A DNA stretch of 5,709 nucleotides, taken from JANNYA01 sp031409855. GTDB taxonomy: Bacteria > Pseudomonadota > Gammaproteobacteria > Xanthomonadales > SZUA-5. Shown in pieces: positions 1 to 5,709 of the stretch; position 1 is the first letter of the stretch, and every line of letters starts with the position of its first letter. The stretch covers positions 1-5,709 of the forward strand of contig JANNYA010000054.1 in NCBI GenBank assembly GCA_031409855.1, read 5' to 3'. The notes beneath the pieces are model-generated. The model was given only the letters and a program-made list of their open reading frames with translations. It had not been told where the DNA came from and did not search any database. Position numbers and translations under genes: made by a program.

Positions 1-1935
1 CAGCTCAGCCTGCCGCTGCGCGCCGATTTAGGCGAGCGCGTCGTTGCTGGCGTAGCAACTTTGCGGCAATCGAGTTTGCTGAATCCGGATTGGCGCTTGG
101 ACCTAACTGCGGTAGATGGCAAGATTACTTTTGATCGCCAGGGTTTCACCGCGCGAGATTTATCTGGCTTACAAAACGCTTTGCCAATTAGCTTAAGTGC
201 TGCCGTCGGTGCCAGCCATACCGGCAGTGCCAACGTCGTTATTGATGCCTCTTTGAGCGGCGAGATGGCGGCGAAGCATTTGTTTGGGCAAGAGGCGGTG
301 TTGGCGCCGATCCTGGCAAAAATTAGCGGCACTTCGCACTGGGATGTGCGCGTGCGCACCGTTACGGATACCGATGGCAAATCCCTGACCACAACCGAAT
401 TGCTCAGTGATCTTCAAGGTGTGGCGATTGCGCTACCACCGCCGCTGGGAAAGCGCGCCGAAACTCAACGTGCGTTGCGCTTATCGCTGCCGAGCGAAGC
501 GAATTCGCAGCGGGCGCTGGTGTTAGAAATCGAGGGTGGCGTGCGTTTTCTTGCTGAGCTGGGCCGCGATGCAGCGCTCGGCCCGGAGGGTATCGAACGG
601 GCCGGGCGTGAATTTCGCGGCACGCTTGTTTTAGGCGAGCAAGGCCAAAGTGGCGTGCAAAATGCCGGTGCTTTACAAAACACCCGTGCTTTACAAAACA
701 CCCATGCTCTGCAAAACACCAGTGCCTTGCCGAAAGCAGGATTGCGCATTATTGGCAAGTTGGATGAGCTGAACTTTACCGAGTGGGCCGCGTTAGTCGG
801 CTCTACCGCCACCGCTGCGGGCTCGGTGCGTTTGGCCGATGTGACACTGCAAGCGGACCGGCTGACCGGTGCGCTGGCACAGTTTCCCGGCGCGATGCGT
901 CTCAACGCTAAGCCGAACGCGCAAGGCTGGAAATTAAACATCGACAGCACAGCGGCGTCTGGGCATATCACTTGGCGTACGGATTTACCGACGCAGGCAA
1001 TCACCGCCCAGTTCACCCACTTGTACCTACCCTCAAGCGAAGCCGAGCCGAAAAATACGCCAGAGTCGGAAAATACGCACATCCAAATTGACCCGCGCGC
1101 GATCCCGACCCTGCATCTGTATGTTGAAGATCTAAGCGTAGGCAGCGCGAAACTGGGTGCCACGCGCTGGGAAAGTTTTCCCACACCCAAGGGTATGCGC
1201 ATTGATCTATTGGAAAGCAAATCAGCCGATTTAACGCTAACCGGCAGTGGCGATTGGCAGGGCGTCGGTGCGCAAGGCTTGTCTAGCTTTAAGCTGCGTT
1301 TTTCCGCGCAGGATCTTGGGCGAATGCTAGCGGGATTGGGCTTTTCTGGGCACGTCGCGGGCGGCCAGACTTTGGCTGAAATTGACGCCGACTGGCAAGG
1401 CGCGCCGATTGAATTTGCGCTAGCAAGGCTGCATGGACGGCTCAATGTATGGGTTGGCAGCGGCCGTTTTTTAGAGCTCGATCCAGGCGCTGGACGGCTA
1501 TTTGGCTTGCTCAGCGTGCGGGAACTGCCGCGCCGACTAGCGCTAGATTTTCGTGACTTTTTTCAAACCGGTATGAGCTTCACCGAAATTCAGGGCGATT
1601 TTAGTTTTGATGCCGGCAACGCCTACACCGAAGGCTTAAAAATCAAAGCCCCAGCGGCTGACATTACCGTGATCGGCCGCACTGGCTTAAGCGCCCGCGA
1701 CTATGAGCAAACCGCCCTTGTTAGCCCAAAAATTGGTGTGCTTCCTATGGTTGGGGCGCTCGCGGGTGGCCCGGCAGGTGCTGCTGCGGGCCTACTTGCG
1801 CAGCGCGTTTTGGAAGGCGAAAGCGCATTGGCGGCAAATTATAAAATCACCGGCAGCTGGGAAAAACCGCTGGTAATCAAACAAACCGCCCCGCGCGCTG
1901 CGAAACGTGAAGTACAAGAAGTGTTGCCGAGATAA
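1..1935 (+). CDS. yhdP: YhdP-family AsmA-like protein, C-terminal part (5' end outside window)
   Basis: The frame is open from base 1 to the TAA at 1933-1935 (644 residues visible), so the start lies upstream; the TTG at 61 is only an internal codon. YhdP proteins are about 1,270 residues in E. coli, so roughly the C-terminal half is present. Visible family features, numbered from base 1: a GVAIALPPPLGK stretch (140-151) resembling the family's 'DLPAPLGK' motif, beta-rich AsmA-like sequence throughout, the GLGFSGHVAGG region (about 445-455), an RDFFQTGMSFTEIQGDF region (from 518), and a Gly/Ala-rich hydrophobic segment near the C-terminus (580-604) before a basic tail. Family knowledge: YhdP is an inner-membrane-anchored bridge-like protein that, with TamB and YdbH, moves phospholipids to the outer membrane. 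Two in-frame 18-bp repeat tracts (652-723 and 1045-1080) are unusual insertions. No clear terminator follows; kdsB starts 91 bases downstream on the same strand. Confidence 0.88.
   Translation, partial: QLSLPLRADLGERVVAGVATLRQSSLLNPDWRLDLTAVDGKITFDRQGFTARDLSGLQNALPISLSAAVGASHTGSANVVIDASLSGEMAAKHLFGQEAVLAPILAKISGTSHWDVRVRTVTDTDGKSLTTTELLSDLQGVAIALPPPLGKRAETQRALRLSLPSEANSQRALVLEIEGGVRFLAELGRDAALGPEGIERAGREFRGTLVLGEQGQSGVQNAGALQNTRALQNTHALQNTSALPKAGLRIIGKLDELNFTEWAALVGSTATAAGSVRLADVTLQADRLTGALAQFPGAMRLNAKPNAQGWKLNIDSTAASGHITWRTDLPTQAITAQFTHLYLPSSEAEPKNTPESENTHIQIDPRAIPTLHLYVEDLSVGSAKLGATRWESFPTPKGMRIDLLESKSADLTLTGSGDWQGVGAQGLSSFKLRFSAQDLGRMLAGLGFSGHVAGGQTLAEIDADWQGAPIEFALARLHGRLNVWVGSGRFLELDPGAGRLFGLLSVRELPRRLALDFRDFFQTGMSFTEIQGDFSFDAGNAYTEGLKIKAPAADITVIGRTGLSARDYEQTALVSPKIGVLPMVGALAGGPAGAAAGLLAQRVLEGESALAANYKITGSWEKPLVIKQTAPRAAKREVQEVLPR
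652..723 (+). repeat. 18-bp in-frame tandem repeat (ALQNT-x) in yhdP
   Basis: Three consecutive 18-bp units at 670-687, 688-705 and 706-723 encode ALQNTR, ALQNTH and ALQNTS. Units 1 and 2 differ at one base; units 2 and 3 differ at four. A decayed unit precedes them (652-669, GVQNAG) and a partial one follows (724-738, ALPKA). The period is a multiple of three, so the frame is kept. It sits between AsmA-like strands and probably forms a flexible, polar loop. Confidence 0.9.
1045..1080 (+). repeat. second 18-bp in-frame duplication in yhdP (EPKNTP/ESENTH)
   Basis: Two adjacent 18-bp units, 1045-1062 and 1063-1080, match at 14 of 18 bases and encode EPKNTP and ESENTH. The period is the same as that of the tract at 652-723 but the sequence is unrelated apart from the shared Asn-Thr pair. 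It follows a strand-like segment and is acidic/polar, as expected for a loop expansion. Confidence 0.6.
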
Positions 1936-2026
1936 TTTCACCGCTAGGCAACTGCGGCGCAAAATCCACTTGGCATGATCGCGCTATTATCGAGCGACGT
2001 GCCGATTACCGGCCAACTAAAAGTTT

Positions 2027-3352
2027 ATGAGCCTAATCATCGCAATCCCTGCGCGCCTGGCATCCACGCGGCTACCAAATAAACCCTTGCTGCCACTGGC
2101 CGGCAAAGCGATTGTGGCACACGTAATCGAACGTGCGCTGCTGTTCGCGGCATCGGTCGAGGGCGTCAAACGCAATGCCAGTGTCGTTCTAGCCACGGAA
2201 AGCTCAGAGATCGCAGAAATCGGCAAGCGTCTTGGCGTCGTGGTGTGTATGACCCGCGCCGAGCACCCAACCGGCACGGATCGGCTTGCCGAATGTGCGC
2301 AAATACTAGGCTGGGCAGACGACACTATCGTAGTCAATCTGCAGGGCGATGAGCCTTTGATGCCGCCTGAGTGCCTGCAAAGTGTCATTAGCTTGCTCGA
2401 GGCAAATCGACGCGCGTCTATTGCGACTTTGAGTACGCCGATCACCTCGGTCGCTGAATTATTTGACGTCAATTGCGTCAAAGTAGTCGTGCGCGACGAT
2501 GCGCGCGCACTGTACTTTAGTCGCGCGCCGATTCCTTATGCGCGCGACGCTTTCAGCACCGGCGGCACCGCTATGGCTGCACTTGAGGTTAAATTACCGG
2601 AGCAGATTCCGTTTGCACGGCATTTGGGTTTGTATGCTTACCGGGCTGGTGCACTGAAGCAGATTGCGCTGGCGGCGCAGAGTGCACTGGAGCGCGCCGA
2701 GTCGCTCGAACAACTGCGTGCGCTTAGTTTGGGCTTAGAGATCGTTGTCGCCACCGCACCGGTTGTAATTCCACCGGGGATAGACACCGCCGCCGATTTG
2801 CAGCGCGTCGAAGCGCTTTTGCAACTAGCGAGTGGTGTCGCATTAAAACCGAGTATTCCCAGCGCTGCGGCGTTGCACATACATTTAGTGGCGCGCAAAA
2901 TTTTGTTTGTCTGCATGGGCAATATTTGCCGATCACCGCTGAGCTTGGTGCAAGCGCAAAAACGCGCGCAAGAAACTGGTTTTGATAGCCTAGAATTCTC
3001 CTCACGCGCGACCTACTCGGGTACGGCGCGCCAACCTGCGGATTTGCGCACCCAAGCGATTGCGCGTGCGGCCGGGTTGAATCTCAAGGATCACCGCGCA
3101 CAAACCCTGAAAGCGCAAGATTTCTATGATTATGATTTGCTGATCGCACACGACGAGCGCAATGTTGCGGACATGCTAGCGCTTTGTCCGCCCGGCTTTG
3201 AAGAAAAGATTAAATTGCTGCTGGATTTTTCCCCCGAAACAGGGCGGCCTGATGTGCCTGATCCCTATCAGGGTGACCACGAAGATTTTATTTTGGCCTG
3301 GCAGCTGATTAAAAATGGCGTTGAAGGCTTGATCACCGCGCTACGTGCTTGA
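2027..3352 (+). CDS. kdsB: KdsB (CMP-KDO synthetase) fused to low-molecular-weight protein tyrosine phosphatase
   Basis: One 441-residue frame with two complete enzymes. Residues 1-266 are 3-deoxy-manno-octulosonate cytidylyltransferase, which makes CMP-KDO from CTP and KDO in the cytoplasm for the LPS inner core. Motifs: PARLASTRLPNKPL (8-21, nucleotide binding), HPTGTDR (80-86), NLQGDEP (104-110), then ALYFSRAPIPYARD, RHLGLYAYR and LEQLRAL, ending at GIDTAADLQRV (251-261); E. coli KdsB is 248 residues, so this domain is whole. After a linker of about 25 residues (267-289), residues 290-441 are an LMW-PTP with the active-site loop CMGNICRS (nucleophile C296, R302) and the general-acid DPY motif (D412-Y414). 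Both active sites look intact. An in-frame TAA at 2018 makes ATG 2027 the first possible ATG; its ribosome binding site is poor. In Pseudomonas-type genomes kdsB is followed by a separate phosphatase gene (ptpA) and murB, so the fusion joins known neighbours. Whether the phosphatase acts on a tyrosine kinase of polysaccharide export, as Wzb does on Wzc, is inference. Confidence 0.93.
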   Translation: MSLIIAIPARLASTRLPNKPLLPLAGKAIVAHVIERALLFAASVEGVKRNASVVLATESSEIAEIGKRLGVVVCMTRAEHPTGTDRLAECAQILGWADDTIVVNLQGDEPLMPPECLQSVISLLEANRRASIATLSTPITSVAELFDVNCVKVVVRDDARALYFSRAPIPYARDAFSTGGTAMAALEVKLPEQIPFARHLGLYAYRAGALKQIALAAQSALERAESLEQLRALSLGLEIVVATAPVVIPPGIDTAADLQRVEALLQLASGVALKPSIPSAAALHIHLVARKILFVCMGNICRSPLSLVQAQKRAQETGFDSLEFSSRATYSGTARQPADLRTQAIARAAGLNLKDHRAQTLKAQDFYDYDLLIAHDERNVADMLALCPPGFEEKIKLLLDFSPETGRPDVPDPYQGDHEDFILAWQLIKNGVEGLITALRA

Positions 3353-3362
3353 ATCTCCCATG

Positions 3363-3392
3363 GCCAAACGAGACGACCTCGTCTCGTTTGGC
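3363..3392 (+). terminator. perfect 14-bp hairpin after the kdsB fusion, atypical terminator
   Basis: The arms GCCAAACGAGACGA and TCGTCTCGTTTGGC are perfect reverse complements separated by CC; sterically the loop is about four bases. It begins 10 bases after the stop codon, where a terminator is expected. There is no T-run directly after it on either strand (TTGAAAACAA follows on +), so classical intrinsic termination is doubtful. It may instead protect the mRNA 3' end or act with Rho. Confidence 0.6.
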
Positions 3393-3529
3393 TTGAAAAC
3401 AACGACTTTTCCCATCATTTCAAAATCGCACCAAGGCAAAACAAATCACCAACTCGTCATGCTGTGTTACAAAGTTATTTATCTTAGCCACCGTTAGATG
3501 AAAGCACTAACGAATGCAGCGTTTTATTT

Positions 3530-3583
3530 ACGGTGCGGGATGCAAAACTCTAAATCCGGGGCGCACAATTCCGCACCGTTTTT
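3530..3583 (+). promoter_or_regulatory. terminator-like leader hairpin upstream of the glutaredoxin gene (possible attenuator)
   Basis: ACGGTGCGG (3530-3538) pairs perfectly with CCGCACCGT (3571-3579), and the second arm runs into five T residues (3579-3583), the form of an intrinsic terminator, although the 32-base loop is long. It ends only 15 bases before the ATG at 3598. Inside the loop, CGCAC (3562-3566) could pair with GTGCG (3533-3537) instead, giving a mutually exclusive structure. It could be a leader attenuator for the downstream gene or a second terminator for the upstream one. The rest of the 245-base gap (3353-3597) holds no ORF or RNA gene that I recognise and no convincing -35/-10 pair. 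Confidence 0.4.
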
Positions 3584-3597
3584 AATCTAGGCTCGCC

Positions 3598-4536
3598 ATG
3601 AGCAGTGCTGTTGTTAATTCCGCTGTGCACCGTCAAATTTCTACAATTTTGGCGAGCAATCCAGTCGTATTGTTTATGAAAGGCACGCCCGAACAACCTC
3701 GATGTGGCTTTTCTGCAAAATCGGCGGACGTACTCAATAATTTGGTGCCCGGCTTTGTTGGCGTCGATGTTTTGAATGACGATGATATTCGCCAAGGCAT
3801 TAAGACCTACGGCAACTGGCCCACGATTCCGCAGCTTTACGTCAAAGGCGAGTTGGTGGGTGGCAGCGATATCATCATGCAGCTATACAACACCGGCGAG
3901 CTGCACCAATTGCTCGGTGTAGCCGCACCTGATCGCAGCGCGCCAGAGATTTTTGTCAGCACCGAGGCAGCGACAGCGATACGCGCAGGCATGGCTGACG
4001 AGCCGAAGCTCGGGCTACATTTACGCATTGATGGACGCTGGCAAGCTAGTTTTCAACTCGCGGCAATCGAGGGCCATGAGATCAAAGCGAGCGCACAAGA
4101 TTTAACAGTCTATATGGATGTGCAAACGGCACAGCGCGCTAAAGGCTTGCGGATTGATTGGGTAGAAACTTTGCAAGGCTCTGGCCTCAGTATCACTAAC
4201 CCAAATGCGCCATCGTCAGTAAAATCGATGTCAGTAAACGCATTGACCGCAGCGATGAAATCGGCGCACCCGCCCTTGGTTATTGATGTGCGCCCAGAAC
4301 ACGACCGCATTCGTGCGCCGTTTCCATTGCCCTCAAGGGCGCTTGAAGGCAGCACGCTAAGCACCCTAGAAGCGCTCGACAAATCCCAGCCGTTGGCTTT
4401 TTTATGCCACTTCGGCAATTCCTCTAAGCAAGCGGCCGAGCATTTCCGTGGGCTAGGATTTACAGAAGTTTTCAATGTTGAGGGCGGTATAGACACATAT
4501 GCACGTGATATTGATGCCTCGGTTGTGCGTTACTAG
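3598..4536 (+). CDS. grxD: Grx4-type monothiol glutaredoxin with A-type-like and rhodanese domains
   Basis: A 312-residue protein in three parts. Residues 1-107 are a CGFS glutaredoxin: FMKGTPEQPRCGFS (K28, C36-S39), WPTIPQLYV (74-82, cis-Pro loop) and GGSDII (88-93, glutathione binding). Such proteins bind glutathione-coordinated [2Fe-2S] clusters and pass them on. Residues 116-207 resemble an A-type (IscA/HesB) carrier, including the terminal GSGLSITNPNAP (194-205), but none of the three metal-binding cysteines is present. Residues 210-312 are a rhodanese-like domain with IDVRPEHDR (229-237) and a catalytic loop CHFGNSS (C270). C36 and C270 are the only cysteines. E. coli GrxD is 115 residues and has only the first part. 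The ATG at 3598 has a weak ribosome binding site but starts just before the Grx fold. A lipoprotein gene follows after 24 bases. Role in Fe-S or sulfane-sulfur transfer is inferred from domains; grxD names the first domain only. Confidence 0.9.
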   Translation: MSSAVVNSAVHRQISTILASNPVVLFMKGTPEQPRCGFSAKSADVLNNLVPGFVGVDVLNDDDIRQGIKTYGNWPTIPQLYVKGELVGGSDIIMQLYNTGELHQLLGVAAPDRSAPEIFVSTEAATAIRAGMADEPKLGLHLRIDGRWQASFQLAAIEGHEIKASAQDLTVYMDVQTAQRAKGLRIDWVETLQGSGLSITNPNAPSSVKSMSVNALTAAMKSAHPPLVIDVRPEHDRIRAPFPLPSRALEGSTLSTLEALDKSQPLAFLCHFGNSSKQAAEHFRGLGFTEVFNVEGGIDTYARDIDASVVRY

Positions 4537-4547
4537 ATATCCGTGTT

Positions 4548-4553
4548 AAGGAG
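4548..4553 (+). promoter_or_regulatory. ribosome binding site AAGGAG deciding the lipoprotein start
   Basis: AAGGAG lies seven bases before the ATG at 4561 and is the best Shine-Dalgarno match in the window. It lies inside the codons that a GTG start at 4543 would use, so it selects ATG 4561, which also places the hydrophobic signal segment at the N-terminus. Confidence 0.8.
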
Positions 4554-4560
4554 CGCGCCC

Positions 4561-4866
4561 ATGCCCATTCTCAGATTGCTTTTTGTTCTCGCTAGCGCGG
4601 GCTTGGTTGTCGCGTGTGCCGAGGAAGTATCGCCGCTAGAGCAAATTTGCAAAGATGAAATTGCGCGCAAGGTCGTAGAAAGTGGCGTGGAAATTGACAG
4701 TTATCAAATTATTGGCTTGAGCAAAGATGGCGATGGCAACACGGTTGTTTCCGGCAAAGCCGAACTAACGATCGGTGTTACGAAAAAATCCGGCCCGTTC
4801 TCGTGCGTGATGCAGGGTGAAGGCAAAGATGCGAGTGTTATTCGCGCCGATCTAATTTACGATTGA
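4561..4866 (+). CDS. small lipoprotein of unknown function
   Basis: A 101-residue protein. The N-terminus is a lipoprotein signal peptide: MPILR, a hydrophobic core (residues 6-17) and the lipobox VVAC, with C19 as the lipidated residue. Position +2 is Ala, which under the usual Lol sorting rule favours the outer membrane. The mature part (about 83 residues) holds two more cysteines, C30 and C82, which could form a periplasmic disulfide, and looks like one helix followed by a few beta strands (the VVSGKAELTI and FSCVMQG segments). I do not recognise a named family. It starts 24 bases after the glutaredoxin-rhodanese gene with a strong ribosome binding site and no terminator between, so the two are probably one transcript. 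Its stop is only 15 bases from the end of the convergent gene at 4882. Confidence 0.8.
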   Translation: MPILRLLFVLASAGLVVACAEEVSPLEQICKDEIARKVVESGVEIDSYQIIGLSKDGDGNTVVSGKAELTIGVTKKSGPFSCVMQGEGKDASVIRADLIYD

Positions 4867-4868
4867 AA

Positions 4869-4890
4869 TGCCAACACCGCGTTATTGGCA
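4869..4890. terminator. weak inverted repeat between convergent genes, possible bidirectional terminator
   Basis: TGCCAA (4869-4874) and TTGGCA (4885-4890) form a 6-bp stem with a 10-base loop, two bases after the lipoprotein stop and overlapping the stop codon of the - strand gene. Neither side has a strong T-run (AGTGTTT on +, TTTC on -). The position fits a shared terminator, but the stem is short and A/T-containing. Confidence 0.25.
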
Positions 4891-5660
4891 AGTGTTTACT
4901 AAAGGTGAGGTTCGAGCGGCGGTCATGGCATTTGCATTCGCATAGGCGACACGCTTAGCTTTAGCAAACTCGATCTTCGCTTCGTAATTTTCACCGCTCA
5001 AATCGCGAATATTTGACAAGCCAGCAAACTGCCGCAGGCTACGATCACTTTCAGCGTAAGTAACATCTAAACCCGAAGTGACCCATCCCAAGATCCCGCT
5101 GGGGGCTAGCTTAAACACGTGCACGGCTTCGCCATCGATCGCCGATTTTTTCACCCATTTGACTTTAAAGCCCAGGTAATCGAGCTGGCTTGGCACAACG
5201 AAGTCAAGGGCGACGCTGTTACCGCTGAGCAATGTCGTCCAGTTGCTACGTACAAACTCATCAAAGCCAGCGTCCGCCACCAGCGCCCGCGTCGCATCCA
5301 AGGTGTCAAATTTCTCAGGTTTTTTGGCAGAATTTTGATAAAAAACCGTCAAACCACCGGGCCGGGTCGCCAGGCCTTCGCGATAGCCTAAGCGCGCATC
5401 AAAAAGCTCAAACTCAGGCATCAAGGGCTTGCCCATGGTGCGCATGGTTTTACGCCCAAACGCTTTGCCGTTCGGGCAGCGGTAGAGCACGATGCGATCG
5501 CTCAGTGTGGAATCGACAAAATGCATATAGTGGCTTTCGGTGTAAATCATTTTTCCGCTGTTTAACTCAAAGCGGTGCCTTCATAGCCGGAATATAGTTC
5601 AGCAGCGTACAGTGTCGTCGCGTTCATCAGCGCAAACGCAATTAAGGCGAAAGCTTTCAT
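4882..5660 (-). CDS. exported protein of unknown function, apparently frameshifted near 5574
   Basis: The long frame runs from ATG 5550 to TAA 4882 (222 residues), but this start cuts off an obvious N-terminus. Upstream, ATG 5660 opens a 32-codon frame with a signal peptide (MKAFALIAFALMNATTLYAA, cleavage likely near residue 20) that continues as ELYSGYEGT and then stops at TAA 5562-5564. From 5574 the long frame reads RFELNSGK directly into M(5550). Adding one base in the CC at 5574-5575 joins them into a coherent 259-residue exported protein. The body is beta-rich, with conserved-looking features such as VLYRCPNGKAFGRK, DARLGYREG and a C-terminal AGLSNIRDLSG stretch; two Cys remain in the body (CPNG and the next-to-last residue). 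I recall similar uncharacterised proteins in Xanthomonadales-like genomes but know no function. It converges on the lipoprotein gene. Whether the shift is a sequencing error or a true inactivating mutation cannot be told here; no slippery heptamer is present. Confidence 0.75.
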
Positions 5661-5709
5661 TCTGGTCAGCCAAAAATTCCAAAGGTTGTCTGAGCATACC
5701 GAAGGCTGG

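Noticed and set aside
465..1445. 326-codon open frame on the - strand across yhdP
   Set aside because: It is antisense to a recognisable YhdP reading frame, its protein is rich in Ser/Pro/Arg/Cys without domain features, and no start signal is evident; it is a shadow of + strand codon bias.
1970..1990. TTGGCA and TATTAT upstream of kdsB as a sigma-70 promoter
   Set aside because: The spacer is only 9 bases, far from 16-18; TATTAT has no acceptable -35 hexamer at the right distance.
1975..2079. Short + strand frame (34 codons) between yhdP and kdsB, overlapping the kdsB start
   Set aside because: No ribosome binding site, low-complexity evidence, and it overlaps the first 50 bases of kdsB in another frame.
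2017..2481. 154-codon - strand frame over the start of kdsB
   Set aside because: The + strand holds conserved KdsB motifs throughout; the antisense product shows no recognisable family pattern.
3492..3512. Inverted repeat CGTTAG / CTAACG with a 9-base spacer as an operator
   Set aside because: Six-base arms with this spacing are expected by chance at this scale, and no promoter could be placed around it.
5562..5580. Programmed -1 frameshift explaining the split last gene
   Set aside because: No slippery X XXY YYZ heptamer and no downstream stem were seen at the junction; a one-base loss or sequencing error is simpler.
5119..5597. Two + strand frames (90 and 121 codons) opposite the exported protein gene
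   Set aside because: The - strand frame reads as a coherent beta-rich protein preceded by a signal peptide; the + strand products look like frame shadows with no start signals.

Overview
The window looks like a chromosomal segment of a Gram-negative gammaproteobacterium. It carries an AsmA-like outer-membrane lipid-transport protein (YhdP family), a CMP-KDO synthetase for LPS core synthesis, a lipobox-type lipoprotein and an exported protein. The Grx + A-type-like + rhodanese architecture of the fourth gene is one I associate with Xanthomonadales-like lineages, but this placement rests on memory of the family and not on a search. Coding density is high, base composition is even across the genes, and there are no mobile elements, RNA genes or CRISPR arrays.

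Layout: (1) 1-1935, + strand, is the C-terminal half of a YhdP-family protein cut by the window's left edge, with two separate short 18-bp tandem repeats inside. (2) 2027-3352, + strand, is one uninterrupted frame joining a complete KdsB to a complete low-molecular-weight protein tyrosine phosphatase. (3) 3353-3597 is a non-coding gap with two hairpins: a perfect 14-bp stem just after the kdsB fusion, and a terminator-like hairpin with a T-run that ends 15 bases before the next start codon. (4) 3598-4536, + strand, is a three-part protein: a CGFS monothiol glutaredoxin, a cysteine-less A-type (IscA/HesB-like) domain and a rhodanese. (5) 4561-4866, + strand, is a small lipoprotein, very probably co-transcribed with (4). 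(6) 4882-5660, - strand, is an exported protein of unknown function that converges on (5); its signal-peptide exon-like start and its body lie in different frames, separated by what looks like a one-base loss.

Functional themes: genes 1 and 2 both serve the outer membrane (lipid transport and LPS inner-core sugar activation). Gene 4 belongs to iron-sulfur/sulfur trafficking. Genes 5 and 6 are envelope proteins of unknown role. The most notable items are the KdsB-phosphatase fusion, the A-type domain without metal-binding cysteines between two sulfur-handling domains, and the frameshift in the last gene.
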